Assembly: GCF_003813865.1 (NCBI RefSeq)
Contig: NZ_RMVG01000017.1
Span: 1 to 64,000, forward strand
Length of the DNA stretch: 64,000 nucleotides
Reading direction: 5' to 3'
Source of the DNA: Candidatus Pantoea deserta
GTDB taxonomy: Bacteria > Pseudomonadota > Gammaproteobacteria > Enterobacterales > Enterobacteriaceae
The position numbers and the translations under genes are program-made. Shown piece by piece: positions 10,286 to 19,998 of the stretch. The notes beneath the pieces were generated by a model that did no database searches, was not told the origin of the DNA, and worked only from the letters and a program-made list of their open reading frames with translations. The number at the start of each line of letters is the position of its first letter. The first letter of the stretch is position 1.

Positions 10286-12034
10286 ATGCATCAAGATAAA
10301 GATCTCTCAACATGGCAGACGTTTCGTCGGCTGAAGCCGATGATTACGCCGTACAAAACAGGTTTATTTGTGGCTTCTGTAGCCTTAATCCTGAACGCCG
10401 CTGGCGACGCGCTCATGCTCTCCCTGTTGAAACCTTTACTGGATGATGGGTTTGGTAAAGCCGATAAATCCGTACTGGTCTGGATGCCGTTAGCAGTGAT
10501 TGGCCTGATGCTCATCCGTGGCATCACGAGCTATATCTCCAGCTACTGTATCTCCTGGGTTTCCGGCAACGTGGTCATGAACATGCGTCGTCGCCTGTTC
10601 TCCCAGATGATGGGAATGCCGGTTGCGTTCTTCGACCAGCAATCCACCGGAACGCTGTTGTCGCGCATCACCTACGATTCCGAGCAGGTCGCCTCCTCCT
10701 CTTCCGGCGCGCTGGTCACCGTAGTGCGCGAAGGGGCGTCAATTATCGGCCTGTTTATCATGATGTTTTACTACAGCTGGCAGCTGTCATTAATCCTGAT
10801 TGTACTGGCGCCTGTGGTTTCATTTGCTATCCGCTCTGTGTCAAAGCGCTTTCGTAATATCAGCAAATCCATGCAGAACACCATGGGGCAGGTAACGACC
10901 AGCGCGGAGCAGATGCTTAAAGGGCATAAAGAGGTGCTGATTTTTGGCGGTCAGGCGGTTGAGACCGAGCGCTTCGCTCGCGTCAGCAACCGTATGCGCC
11001 AGCAGGGCATGAAGCTGGTATCCGCGTCCTCTATCTCCGATCCCATCATTCAGCTTATCGCCTCGCTGGCGCTGGCCTTTGTGCTCTATGCCGCCAGTTT
11101 TCCGAGCGTGATGGAAACGCTGACCGCAGGAACGATCACCGTGGTTTTCTCGTCGATGATTGCGCTGATGCGTCCGCTGAAATCCCTGACGAATGTCAAC
11201 GCGCAGTTCCAGCGCGGCATGGCGGCGTGTCAGACCCTGTTCGCTATTCTCGACAGTGAACAGGAAACCGATAACGGCACCCGTGAAATTACCCGAGCGA
11301 AAGGCAATATTGAGTTCCGCGATGTGACCTTTACCTATCCGGGGCGCGAAATTCCTGCGCTGCGCAACATCAATCTTTCGCTGCCGGAAGGCAAAACCGT
11401 GGCGCTGGTCGGACGTTCAGGTTCGGGCAAATCAACCATGGCCAGCCTGCTTACGCGTTTCTACGATATTCAGCAGGGTGAAATTCTGCTCGACGGACAC
11501 GATCTGCGTGAATATACGCTGCGTTCGCTGCGTAACCAGGTTGCGCTGGTTTCGCAAAACGTCCATCTGTTTAACGATACTATCGCCAATAACATCGCCT
11601 ATGCGCGCAGCGAGCAGTACAGCCGCGAAGAGATCGAGAAAGCCGCTACCATGGCGCACGCCATGGATTTCATCAGCAAGATGGATAACGGGCTGGATAC
11701 GGTGATCGGCGAAAATGGCGTGCTGCTCTCCGGCGGTCAGCGTCAGCGTATCGCCATTGCGCGCGCGCTGCTGCGCGACTGTCCCATCCTGATCCTCGAC
11801 GAAGCGACCTCCGCGCTGGACACTGAATCGGAACGCGCTATCCAGTCCGCGCTGGATGAACTGCAAAAAAACCGAACCTCACTGGTGATTGCGCACCGCC
11901 TGTCAACCATCGAAAAAGCCGACGAGATCGTGGTGGTGGAAGATGGACGCATTGTTGAACGCGGTACGCATACGGTGCTGCTTGCTAAGCAGGGGGCCTA
12001 TGCCCAGCTGCACAAGATGCAGTTCGGTCAATGA
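10286..12034 (+). CDS. msbA: Lipid A ABC flippase MsbA
   Basis: 582 residues, as in E. coli. The homodimeric ABC exporter flips core-lipid A across the inner membrane. Six transmembrane helices occupy roughly residues 20-310. The ATPase domain has Walker [10 protein letters not shown] (near 376), signature [16 protein letters not shown] (near 481) and Walker [13 protein letters not shown] possible promoter (TTTGGC at 10225, TAGAAT at 10249) overlaps the comEC stop. The last 4 bases overlap lpxK, so the two lipid A genes are translationally coupled. Confidence 0.97.
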   Translation: MHQDKDLSTWQTFRRLKPMITPYKTGLFVASVALILNAAGDALMLSLLKPLLDDGFGKADKSVLVWMPLAVIGLMLIRGITSYISSYCISWVSGNVVMNMRRRLFSQMMGMPVAFFDQQSTGTLLSRITYDSEQVASSSSGALVTVVREGASIIGLFIMMFYYSWQLSLILIVLAPVVSFAIRSVSKRFRNISKSMQNTMGQVTTSAEQMLKGHKEVLIFGGQAVETERFARVSNRMRQQGMKLVSASSISDPIIQLIASLALAFVLYAASFPSVMETLTAGTITVVFSSMIALMRPLKSLTNVNAQFQRGMAACQTLFAILDSEQETDNGTREITRAKGNIEFRDVTFTYPGREIPALRNINLSLPEGKTVALVGRSGSGKSTMASLLTRFYDIQQGEILLDGHDLREYTLRSLRNQVALVSQNVHLFNDTIANNIAYARSEQYSREEIEKAATMAHAMDFISKMDNGLDTVIGENGVLLSGGQRQRIAIARALLRDCPILILDEATSALDTESERAIQSALDELQKNRTSLVIAHRLSTIEKADEIVVVEDGRIVERGTHTVLLAKQGAYAQLHKMQFGQ

Positions 12035-13032
12035 TTGAGCGTATCTGGAGCGGGCGCTCGCCGCTCTGGCGGCTGTTATGGCCGCTGTCGCTGCTTTATG
12101 GCGCGGTGTCTACTCTGATACGCATCAGCTATCAGCGCGGCTGGCGAAAAAGCTGGCGCGCGCCGGTACCGGTTGTGGTGGTGGGCAATCTCACCGCAGG
12201 CGGCAATGGTAAAACGCCGGTGGTTATCTGGCTGGTGCAGGCGTTGCAGCAGCGCGGCCTGAAGGTCGGGGTGGTATCGCGCGGCTACGGCGGCAAAGCG
12301 GAGCGCTATCCGCTGCGGGTTACGGCGGATACGCCAACGGCCCAGGCCGGCGACGAACCGGTGCTGATTGCTCAGCGTACAGGTGCGCCTGTGGCCGTGG
12401 CGCCGCAACGTCGCGCCGCTGTCGAGGCGCTGCTCGACAGCGGCGACATTGACCTTATCGTTACCGATGACGGACTTCAGCACTATGCGCTTCAGCGCGA
12501 CAGAGAAATTGTCGTCGTTGACGGGCTGCGTCGCTTTGGCAATGGCTGGTGGCTACCCGCTGGGCCAATGCGGGAACGGGCGTCGCGCCTGAGCACGGTG
12601 GATGCGGTTATCGTTAACGGCGGCCGCGCAGAGTCAGATGAGATCGCCATGTCGCTACAGGCAGGCGAAGCCGTCAATCTGCAAACTCATCAGACAATGC
12701 CGCTTGCCTCGCTAAAAAACGTCGTGGCGATGGCAGGTATTGGTCACCCGCCGCGTTTTTTCAACACGCTCAAACAGCATGGCGTAACGCCAGTCGGCGA
12801 GATCGCTTTCGCCGACCATCATGCTTACAGCAAAGACGACATCGCCGGCTTGCTGTCCAGGGGACAGAGTCTGCTGATGACCGAAAAAGACGCGGTGAAA
12901 TGTCGCGCCTTCGCCCAGCCCGACTGGTGGTATGTGCCGGTTGACGCGGCGCTTAGCGGCAGCGCGGTCGCGCCGCTGCTGGACGACATTGCGCAGCTGG
13001 CGCGCCGACAAAGAAACGTCTCTGCTGGCTAA
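12031..13032 (+). CDS. lpxK: Tetraacyldisaccharide 4'-kinase
   Basis: 333 residues (328 in E. coli). It phosphorylates the 4' position of the tetraacyl-disaccharide 1-phosphate to give lipid IVA on the cytoplasmic face of the inner membrane. There is a hydrophobic N-terminal anchor (near residues 12-30), then a P-loop of the LpxK type, [13 protein letters not shown] (near 52). The catalytic Asp-containing VTDDGLQHY follows near 145. It starts inside the msbA stop (ATGA). Confidence 0.95.
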   Translation: MIERIWSGRSPLWRLLWPLSLLYGAVSTLIRISYQRGWRKSWRAPVPVVVVGNLTAGGNGKTPVVIWLVQALQQRGLKVGVVSRGYGGKAERYPLRVTADTPTAQAGDEPVLIAQRTGAPVAVAPQRRAAVEALLDSGDIDLIVTDDGLQHYALQRDREIVVVDGLRRFGNGWWLPAGPMRERASRLSTVDAVIVNGGRAESDEIAMSLQAGEAVNLQTHQTMPLASLKNVVAMAGIGHPPRFFNTLKQHGVTPVGEIAFADHHAYSKDDIAGLLSRGQSLLMTEKDAVKCRAFAQPDWWYVPVDAALSGSAVAPLLDDIAQLARRQRNVSAG

Positions 13033-13059
13033 ACCCACAACGCTGAACGCAGGAAGGGA

Positions 13060-14277
13060 ATGAATACGACGCTTTCGCTTTCGCTTCAACAGGCAAGAAA
13101 CCTTCATCTGGCGGCGCAGGGACTACTGCGACCGCCGTCAAAGCGCGCCCGGTTTGCGGATCTGCTCGCTACCGTCCGGCGCATGTCGCTGCTGCAAATT
13201 GATACTATCCATGTGGTCGCCCGCAGCCCTTACCTGGTGTTATTCAGTCGCCTCGGCAACTACCCGCAGAGCTGGCTGGAACAGGCGCTGGCGCAGGGAG
13301 AAGTGTTTGAATACTGGGCGCATGAAGCCTGCTTTATTCCGCGCGAAGACTATGCGTTACTGCGCCACCGCATGCTTGAGCCTGAGCGACTCGGCTGGAA
13401 ATATAACGCGCAGTGGGTGCGCGACCATCAGCAGGAGATTGCCGGGCTGCTACAGCACATCGCTGAAAGCGGGCCGGTGCGCGCCGCCGATTTCGCGAGC
13501 GGCAAGGATCACAAAGCGGGCTGGTGGGCGTGGAAACCGCACAAGCGCCATCTGGAAAACCTGTTCAGCGCGGGTGAGCTGATGGTGAGCGAACGGCGTA
13601 ATTTTCAGCGCGTCTACGATCTGCGCTCGCGTGTGCTGCCGGAGTGGCAGGATGCGCTGCACGCCATCAGCGAGGCGGACGCGCAGCGGGAGATGCTGCG
13701 CAACAGCGCGCGCAGTCTCGGTATTTTTCGCGCGGCCTGGCTGCCAGACTACTATCGCCTGAAGCGCGTGGCGCTGAAGCCTTTTCTGGACGAGGCGCGG
13801 CAGGCTGGAGAGATTGTGCCCGTTGACGTCGCCGGGCTGGGTGAGATGTGGCTGCATCGCCATCTCCTGCCTCTGCTTGATACGCCGCTTAACGCCACCC
13901 ACAGCGCTGTTTTGTCCCCGTTCGATCCGGTGGTATGGGATCGTCGGCGCGCGCTGGAGCTATTCGATTTTGACTACCGCATCGAATGCTATACCCCGGA
14001 AGCGAAGCGCAAGTACGGCTACTTCGTGCTGCCCGTGCTGCATCGCGGCGCGATTAAGGCCAGGCTGGATGCCCGCATGCTGCGTCAGGCCCGACGGCTG
14101 ACGATCAAAAATATCTGGCTGGAGCAGGATACGCGCGTCACCGTCGCCTTTGTAAAAGATATTCGTCAGGCCATTAGTCGCTTTGCCGCGTGGCAGGGCG
14201 CGGAAAGCGTTCGGTTCGAGCAGATGCCCGCCGCGCTTCAGCCGCACTGGCCAGCTGAGTGGACGCTCGATTCCTGA
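13060..14277 (+). CDS. ycaQ: DNA glycosylase of the YcaQ/AlkX (HTH_42) family
   Basis: 405 residues against 410 in E. coli YcaQ. The E. coli enzyme removes N7-alkylated guanine and unhooks interstrand crosslinks such as those of nitrogen mustard. The active-site Gln-x-Asp motif is present in LLQIDTI near residue 45, followed by VARSPYLVLFSRLGNY. The C-terminal HSAVLSPFDPVVWDR motif is also kept. A GGAAGGG site precedes the ATG. It lies 27 bp after lpxK, so it may belong to the msbA-lpxK transcript. Confidence 0.92.
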   Translation: MNTTLSLSLQQARNLHLAAQGLLRPPSKRARFADLLATVRRMSLLQIDTIHVVARSPYLVLFSRLGNYPQSWLEQALAQGEVFEYWAHEACFIPREDYALLRHRMLEPERLGWKYNAQWVRDHQQEIAGLLQHIAESGPVRAADFASGKDHKAGWWAWKPHKRHLENLFSAGELMVSERRNFQRVYDLRSRVLPEWQDALHAISEADAQREMLRNSARSLGIFRAAWLPDYYRLKRVALKPFLDEARQAGEIVPVDVAGLGEMWLHRHLLPLLDTPLNATHSAVLSPFDPVVWDRRRALELFDFDYRIECYTPEAKRKYGYFVLPVLHRGAIKARLDARMLRQARRLTIKNIWLEQDTRVTVAFVKDIRQAISRFAAWQGAESVRFEQMPAALQPHWPAEWTLDS

Positions 14278-14383
14278 GCTTTGCGGTGTGCGCCGCAGTT
14301 TCCCTGGCGCTTTCCGCGCACGCTGAGACACTGCGCTATGGTATCCTTAGCGCCTTATGCAATCGGTCCGTGATGGAGGACAT

Positions 14384-14566
14384 ATGGATCACCGTTTACT
14401 TGAAATCGTTGCCTGCCCGGTGTGCAACGGCAAGCTCTACTACAACAACGCGCAGCAGGAATTGATCTGTAAACCCGACGCGCTGGCTTTTCCCGTTCGC
14501 GACGGTATCCCGGTGCTGCTTGAAAATGAAGCGCGCACGCTCTCTGTTGAAGAGATCCATCCATGA
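14384..14566 (+). CDS. ycaR: YcaR, small Trm112-family zinc-ribbon-like protein
   Basis: 60 residues, the length of E. coli YcaR. The ATG at 14384 follows GGAGGA at 14375-14380 and gives [16 protein letters not shown]; an in-frame start at 14357 would add unrelated residues. Trm112-like proteins are small partners of methyltransferases in other organisms, but the function of YcaR itself is not established. One CPVC pair and a later single Cys are visible. The stop overlaps the kdsB start by 4 bases. Confidence 0.93.
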   Translation: MDHRLLEIVACPVCNGKLYYNNAQQELICKPDALAFPVRDGIPVLLENEARTLSVEEIHP

Positions 14567-15312
14567 GCTTCACGGCGATTATTCCTGCGCGCTACGCTTC
14601 AACGCGCCTGCCCGGCAAACCGCTGGTAGATATCGCCGGTAAGCCGATGGTCATCCACGTTATGGAGCGCGCGCGTGAATCCGGCGCCAGCCGCGTTATT
14701 GTGGCGACGGATCATCCTGACGTAAAAGCGGCGGTCGAGGCCGCAGGCGGCGAAGTATGCATGACCCGCGCCGATCATCAGTCTGGCACGGAACGGCTGG
14801 CGGAAGTGATTGAAACCTGTCAGTTTGCCGATGACGAAATTATCGTAAACGTACAGGGCGACGAGCCGCTCATTCCGCCGGAAATCGTGCGTCAGGTAGC
14901 CGCAAACCTGGCTGGCGCGCAGGCGGGCATGGCGACGCTGGCGGTACCGATCCATGACGCAGAAGAAGCATTTAATCCTAACGCGGTGAAAGTGGTGATG
15001 GACGCGCAGGGCTATGCGCTCTATTTCTCCCGAGCCACTATCCCCTGGGATCGCGAACGCTATGCCGCCTCCCGCGACGAGATCGGCGATACGCTGCTGC
15101 GTCATATTGGTATTTACGCCTACCGCGCGGGCTTTATCCGTCGCTACGTCTCCTGGGCGCCTTGCCCGCTGGAGCGTATCGAACTGCTGGAGCAGCTTCG
15201 CGTACTCTGGTATGGCGAAAAGATCCACGTCGCCGTGGCGCAAACCGTGCCGGGCGTGGGCGTAGATACGCCAGAAGATCTGGCTCGCGTGCGCGCTGCG
15301 CTACAGGGTTAA
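14563..15312 (+). CDS. kdsB: CMP-Kdo synthetase (3-deoxy-manno-octulosonate cytidylyltransferase)
   Basis: 249 residues (248 in E. coli). It activates Kdo with CTP for addition to lipid IVA in the LPS inner core. The nucleotide-binding N-terminus [16 protein letters not shown] (residues 5-20) and the metal-binding [10 protein letters not shown] (near residue 98) are present. It is translationally coupled to ycaR and close to msbA-lpxK, making a lipid A/core group. Confidence 0.97.
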   Translation: MSFTAIIPARYASTRLPGKPLVDIAGKPMVIHVMERARESGASRVIVATDHPDVKAAVEAAGGEVCMTRADHQSGTERLAEVIETCQFADDEIIVNVQGDEPLIPPEIVRQVAANLAGAQAGMATLAVPIHDAEEAFNPNAVKVVMDAQGYALYFSRATIPWDRERYAASRDEIGDTLLRHIGIYAYRAGFIRRYVSWAPCPLERIELLEQLRVLWYGEKIHVAVAQTVPGVGVDTPEDLARVRAALQG

Positions 15313-15315
15313 TAA

Positions 15316-15344
15316 CATCGGGGCCTGTCCCCGATGCTTTTGTT
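15316..15344 (+). terminator. Intrinsic terminator of kdsB
   Basis: An 8-bp GC-rich stem (15316-15323 with 15329-15336) is followed by CTTTTGTT, three bases after the kdsB stop. Confidence 0.8.
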
Positions 15345-15412
15345 GATCTGCTGCATGATTTTTGCCCGCTGAGGCCTCCAGGATGATGTGACATTTTCCC
15401 AGAGGAGGATGC

Positions 15413-16306
15413 ATGGAAAATCTAAAATCTGAGCTGTCGCTGGTGCTGGGCGAGCCGGTTAGCCGCCTTGAAACCATTAGCGAACAGTCGCCTACGCGGT
15501 TATATGCTCTCTACGATCGCGAAGGCAAACCGATGCCGCTGGTTGCGAAATATTTTCGTCATCAGGGGCGCGCCGCGCTCGAAGCCAAAAAGCTGGCGCT
15601 GCTGGGTCATGAAGGGCTGATCGCGGTCCCTGCGGTCTATGGTCTGGTGCTCAGTCAGCAGCCGCCGGTGCATGAAATGCTGCTGATGGCGCGCATCAAC
15701 GGCGTCTCTGCTGAAGCGCCAACGCGCGATGCCGCGCGCTGGCGGCAGCTGTGTGAAGACATCGTCGACGGACTGCTGGCCTGGCACCGTATCAGCAGTC
15801 ATGGGCTGGTCGGCAGCGTAGACAGCACCCAGCAGAACAGCTGGCCGGCCTGGTTTCAACAGCGCGTAGAGGTGCTCTGGTCTACGCTCAGCTATCTTCA
15901 GCCGCCTTCCTTTACCTTTGCCGACCGACAGGTGTTGTTCCGCAGTCGCGAGCAGCTGACGCGGCTTTTTCGCGACTTTGACGATCCCTGCGTGATGGTG
16001 CACGGCAATGTCCGTCTCAACAGCATGATCAAAAACGCGCGCAGCGATCAGCTGCTGGCTATGACGCAGCCCGGCACCATTTTATGGGCGCCGCGCGAAT
16101 ATGATTTGATTCATCTGGGCGAAAGCCCGGCAGAGCAGGCGCTGATGGAGCATTATCTGCGCCGCGCGCCTGTCTCAGAGGGGTTTCTCTGGCGGCGCTG
16201 GCTCTATCAGCTGTGGAACTGTATCGACGAAATGGTGCAGACCGGCGACTTCGACCGGCCACGCTTCGATCATGCCAGCGCTCAGCTACTTCCCTGGCTC
16301 GGCTAA
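15413..16306 (+). CDS. ycbJ: YcbJ, kinase-like (APH fold) protein of unknown function
   Basis: 297 residues, the length of E. coli YcbJ. The sequence resembles aminoglycoside phosphotransferase/choline kinase-like folds: an N-terminal lobe with a VAKYFRHQGRAALEAKKLALL segment and a later VMVHGNVRLNSMI stretch where the catalytic loop is expected. This loop has HGNVRLNS rather than the usual HGDxxxxN, so the catalytic Asp is replaced by Asn. Activity is therefore uncertain. AGAGGAGG precedes the ATG. Its 3' end overlaps the opposite gene elyC by 21 bp. Confidence 0.88.
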   Translation: MENLKSELSLVLGEPVSRLETISEQSPTRLYALYDREGKPMPLVAKYFRHQGRAALEAKKLALLGHEGLIAVPAVYGLVLSQQPPVHEMLLMARINGVSAEAPTRDAARWRQLCEDIVDGLLAWHRISSHGLVGSVDSTQQNSWPAWFQQRVEVLWSTLSYLQPPSFTFADRQVLFRSREQLTRLFRDFDDPCVMVHGNVRLNSMIKNARSDQLLAMTQPGTILWAPREYDLIHLGESPAEQALMEHYLRRAPVSEGFLWRRWLYQLWNCIDEMVQTGDFDRPRFDHASAQLLPWLG

Positions 16307-17071
16307 GGGCGCATCGCTGCCTTTTAGCCACTGCCACGCCTGACCCATTATCTCATAGGCGACACGGTCGCTGTGGCTTAGCCACAGCGGCGAGGGGATG
16401 GCGCGCTCCCACCAGTTTAGCGGCGAGGTGACGGCCAGCTGATTGGCGGGCGCAGCAATCGGGGTTAAGCCAGCGGCATGAAAAAAATTGACGGCGCGCA
16501 CCATATGGTTGGCGGAGGTGACCAGCAGGAAAGGCTGCTGATGGATCAGGCTGCGAACCGCGCGCGCCTCCTCCTCCGTATCTTTCGGCTGATCCAGTAC
16601 CCGGATGCGATCGGGCGGCACGCCCAGGCTCAGCGCCACCGAGGCGGCGACCTGCCCATTGCTGACGGGATTATTGCCCGCGGCGGCGCCGGTAAAGATC
16701 ATCGTCGCCTGCGGATAGCGGCGCCACTGGCGCACGCCTTCAGCGACACGCGGCAAACTGTTGCCGATAAGATTCGAGCTGGGCGCCCACGCAGGATTAA
16801 AAGTATAACCGCCCCCTAACACAACAATAAAATCGACTTTTTCTTCGCCGTTCCAGGTGGCATAGTGCGACTCCAGCGGCTGTAGCAGGCGATCGGCGAC
16901 CGGTTGCAGGCTCAACAGCAGCAGAAGCGCGCCGCTGAGCGAGACTAAAATTTTGCCGCTTTTCTGCCAGCGGCTAAACCAAAGCAGCAAAATGCCCATT
17001 GCCAGCATCAGCAGCAGCAGCGGCAAAGGCATTAACAGGCCGCCCACCAGTTTTTTCAGGCCAAAAAACAT
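16286..17071 (-). CDS. elyC: ElyC, inner-membrane DUF218 envelope-biogenesis factor
   Basis: 261 residues (259 in E. coli). ElyC affects the pool of the undecaprenyl-phosphate carrier, and its loss blocks peptidoglycan synthesis at low temperature. Two N-terminal membrane segments (residues about 10-30 and 37-55) precede a periplasmic DUF218 domain (VDFIVVLGGGY, IFTGA, LVTSANHMVRA). The start at 17071 has AAGGAG eight bases upstream and yields MFFGLKKLVGG, matching the family; an upstream in-frame start at 17164 would add about 31 unrelated residues. Confidence 0.93.
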   Translation of the reverse strand: MFFGLKKLVGGLLMPLPLLLLMLAMGILLLWFSRWQKSGKILVSLSGALLLLLSLQPVADRLLQPLESHYATWNGEEKVDFIVVLGGGYTFNPAWAPSSNLIGNSLPRVAEGVRQWRRYPQATMIFTGAAAGNNPVSNGQVAASVALSLGVPPDRIRVLDQPKDTEEEARAVRSLIHQQPFLLVTSANHMVRAVNFFHAAGLTPIAAPANQLAVTSPLNWWERAIPSPLWLSHSDRVAYEIMGQAWQWLKGSDAPLAEPGK

Positions 17072-17196
17072 CGAAAAAACTCCTTGTTGTCCGAAAAAAC
17101 AGCAGCCGGAAAGGAAGAAGGGGATGAAAGGTTCATTCTTATGGAGCCTGTGACAAAATAGCACATGTCTGAGCGCAGCATACCGGAGTCCACGCC

Positions 17197-17982
17197 ATGC
17201 AGGATCGTAACTTTGACGATCTCGCGGAAAAATTTTCGCAAAACATTTACGGCACCACTAAGGGGATCGTCCGTCAGGCGATCCTGTGGGACGAGCTTGA
17301 AACGATCCTGCCGACGCTCGGCGCAGAGCCGCTGCGCGTGCTGGATGCAGGCGGCGGGCTGGGACAGATCTCCAGCGGCCTGGCTCAGCGCGGCCATCAG
17401 ATCCTGTTATGCGACCTTTCGTCGGAGATGCTGCGTCGGGCGCAGCAGCATGCTGAGGCGCAGGATGTGAGCCATAACATGCAATTCAGACAAATCGCGG
17501 TACAGCAGGTGGGTGAACATTTGGATACGCCTGTGGATCTGGTATTGTTTCACGCTGTGCTTGAGTGGGTGGCGGAGCCTGAAAAAGCGCTCCAGGCGCT
17601 CTATGATGCGTTACGGCCAGGCGGCGTAATGTCGCTGATGTTTTTTAACCGCCATAGCCTGGTATTTCGCAACCTGACGCTGGGAAACTTCGGTTACCTG
17701 CGCGTCAATATGGCGAAACAAAAGAAACGCTCTCTGTCGCCGGACTACCCGCGCGATCCAGAGGATGTCTACCGCTGGCTGACCGCCTGCGGTTTCGACA
17801 TTGAACAGCGTACGGGCGTCCGCGTCTTCAGTGACTACATGAAAGCCCCGCCGGCGGACGGCGGAGGCGACGTGAGCATTCTTGAGATGGAGCGACGCTA
17901 CTGTCGCCAGGAACCCTTTTTAAGCCTGGGACGTTACATTCACGTAACCGCGCGTAAACCAGGGCAGAAGGACGAATTATGA
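17197..17982 (+). CDS. cmoM: tRNA (cmo5U34) methyltransferase CmoM
   Basis: 261 residues, as in E. coli CmoM (formerly SmtA). It methylates 5-carboxymethoxyuridine at tRNA position 34 to its methyl ester, using SAM. The class I methyltransferase motif I is [10 protein letters not shown] (near residue 48), and [11 protein letters not shown] marks motif IV. CGGAG precedes the ATG. It is the first gene of the cmoM-mukFEB operon and overlaps mukF by 4 bases. Confidence 0.96.
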   Translation: MQDRNFDDLAEKFSQNIYGTTKGIVRQAILWDELETILPTLGAEPLRVLDAGGGLGQISSGLAQRGHQILLCDLSSEMLRRAQQHAEAQDVSHNMQFRQIAVQQVGEHLDTPVDLVLFHAVLEWVAEPEKALQALYDALRPGGVMSLMFFNRHSLVFRNLTLGNFGYLRVNMAKQKKRSLSPDYPRDPEDVYRWLTACGFDIEQRTGVRVFSDYMKAPPADGGGDVSILEMERRYCRQEPFLSLGRYIHVTARKPGQKDEL

Positions 17983-19301
17983 GTGAATTTTCCCAGACGG
18001 TACCTGAGCTGGTCAGCTGGGCGCGCAAGAATGACTTTTCGCTTGCGCTGCCGGTCGATCGTCTGGCTTTTTTGCTGGCTATCGCCACCTTAAACGGTGA
18101 GCGTATGGATGGCGAAATGAGTGAAGGAGAGTTGATTGACGCCTTTCACCACGTCAGTAAAGCCTTTGAACAAACCCATGAAACCGTGGTGGTGCGCGCC
18201 AACAATGCGATCAACGACATGGTACGCCAGCGCCTGATCAACCGTTTCACCAGCGAAATGACAGAAGGCCATGCCATTTACCGTCTGACCCCGCTGGCTA
18301 TCGGCATCACTGACTACTACATTCGCCAGCGTGAATTTTCCACGCTGCGCCTGTCGATGCAGCTGTCGATTGTGGCGGGCGAGCTGAAGCGCGCCGCCGA
18401 TGCGGCGGAAGAGGATGGCGACGAATTTCACTGGCACCGCAACGTTTTCGCGCCGCTTAAATATTCCGTGGCGGAAATTTTCGACAGCATCGACATGACG
18501 CAGCGCCTGATGGATGAGCAGCAGCAGGCCGTGAAGAATGACATCGCCGATCTGCTGAACAAAGACTGGCGCGCCGCTATCTCCAGCTGTGAAATGCTGC
18601 TGTCTGAAACCTCCGGCACGCTGCGCGAGCTACAGGATACGCTGGAAGCCGCAGGCGATAAGTTGCAGGCCAATCTGCTGCGCATTCAGGACGCCACGCT
18701 CAGCAGCCCGGATCTCGGCTTTGTCGATAAGCTGGTCTTCGATCTGCAAAACAAGCTGGACCGCATTATCAGCTGGGGGCAGCAGGCGATCGACCTGTGG
18801 ATCGGCTATGACCGCCACGTGCATAAATTTATTCGAACCGCCATCGATATGGACAAGAACCGCGTCTTTGCGCAGCGCTTGCGTCAGTCGGTGCAGAACT
18901 ACTTTGACCAGCCCTGGGCGCTGACCTATGCCAATGCCGACCGTCTGTTCGATATGCGCGATGAGGATCTCACGCTGCGCAACGACGAGGTGATGGGCGA
19001 ACTGCCCGCCGAGCTGGAGTATGAAGAGTTTAACGAAATCCGCGAACAGCTGGCGGCGATGATTGAAGAGGCGCTGCTGAGCTACAAATCTGAGCGAAAA
19101 CCGCTCAACCTCGCCACGGTAATGCGCGACTATCTCGCCCAGTATCCGCGTGCGCGCCACTTCGACCTGGCGCGCATCGTTGTCGATCAGGCGGTGCGTC
19201 TCGGCGTGGCGGAAGCCGATTTAGCCGGTTTGCCCGCACAGTGGCAGGCCATTAATGATTACGGAGCCAAGGTGCAGGCACATGTCATCGACAAATATTG
19301 A
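17979..19301 (+). CDS. mukF: Condensin kleisin subunit MukF
   Basis: 440 residues, the same as E. coli. MukF is the kleisin that bridges the MukB heads and dimerises through its N-terminal winged-helix domain, with a helical middle region and a C-terminal winged helix contacting the MukB cap. Binding to MukE occurs through the linker. The gene starts inside the cmoM stop (ATGA) and overlaps mukE by 20 bases, so the subunits are produced in a coupled way. Confidence 0.97.
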   Translation: MSEFSQTVPELVSWARKNDFSLALPVDRLAFLLAIATLNGERMDGEMSEGELIDAFHHVSKAFEQTHETVVVRANNAINDMVRQRLINRFTSEMTEGHAIYRLTPLAIGITDYYIRQREFSTLRLSMQLSIVAGELKRAADAAEEDGDEFHWHRNVFAPLKYSVAEIFDSIDMTQRLMDEQQQAVKNDIADLLNKDWRAAISSCEMLLSETSGTLRELQDTLEAAGDKLQANLLRIQDATLSSPDLGFVDKLVFDLQNKLDRIISWGQQAIDLWIGYDRHVHKFIRTAIDMDKNRVFAQRLRQSVQNYFDQPWALTYANADRLFDMRDEDLTLRNDEVMGELPAELEYEEFNEIREQLAAMIEEALLSYKSERKPLNLATVMRDYLAQYPRARHFDLARIVVDQAVRLGVAEADLAGLPAQWQAINDYGAKVQAHVIDKY

Positions 19302-19998
19302 ACAAGTGATGCCGCTCAAGCTGGCGCAGGCACTGGCGAATCCCATTTTTCCCGCGCTTGACAGCCAGCTGCGCGCAGGCCGTCACATCGGTATTGAAGA
19401 GCTGGATCAACACGCTTTTCTGATGGATTACCAGAGCTTTCTGGAAGAGTTTTACGCTCGCTACAACGTGGAGCTGATCCGCGCGCCGGAGGGATTCTTC
19501 TACCTGCGCCCACGCTCCACCACGCTGATCCCGCGTTCGGTGCTCTCTGAGCTGGATATGATGGTCGGCAAGCTGCTTTGCTACCTCTACCTGAGTCCGG
19601 AGCGGCTGGCGAACGAGGGCATATTTACCCAGCAGGAACTCTACGACGAGCTGCTGACGCTGGCCGACGAGAGCAAACTGCTCAAGCTGGTGAACCAGCG
19701 CTCAACCGGTTCCGACCTCGACCGGGCAAGACTGCAGGAGAAAATGCGCGCGTCGCTTAACCGACTGCGTCGTCTCGGCATGGTGTGGTTTATGGGTAAC
19801 GACAGCAGCAAATTCCGCATAACCGAGTCGGTATTTCGCTTTGGCGCCGACGTGCGCAGCGGCGACGATCCGCGCGAGGCGCAGCTGCGGCTGATCCGCG
19901 ACGGCGAAGCCATGGCGCTCGACAGCGTCAGCGCCACCAGAGAGCAGGACGAGAGTGACAGTGACGCGAATGAAAGCGCGGAGGAAGAACAGGCATGA
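19282..19998 (+). CDS. mukE: Condensin accessory subunit MukE
   Basis: 238 residues (about 234 in E. coli). It forms a dimer with two winged-helix domains that binds MukF and DNA near the MukB heads. The start at 19282 gives [16 protein letters not shown], the standard N-terminus; the in-frame ATG at 19255 lies deeper within mukF and gives residues not found in the family. The C-terminal tail after residue 215 is acidic and variable ([15 protein letters not shown]). It overlaps mukF by 20 and mukB by 4 bases. Confidence 0.96.
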   Translation: MSSTNIEQVMPLKLAQALANPIFPALDSQLRAGRHIGIEELDQHAFLMDYQSFLEEFYARYNVELIRAPEGFFYLRPRSTTLIPRSVLSELDMMVGKLLCYLYLSPERLANEGIFTQQELYDELLTLADESKLLKLVNQRSTGSDLDRARLQEKMRASLNRLRRLGMVWFMGNDSSKFRITESVFRFGADVRSGDDPREAQLRLIRDGEAMALDSVSATREQDESDSDANESAEEEQA

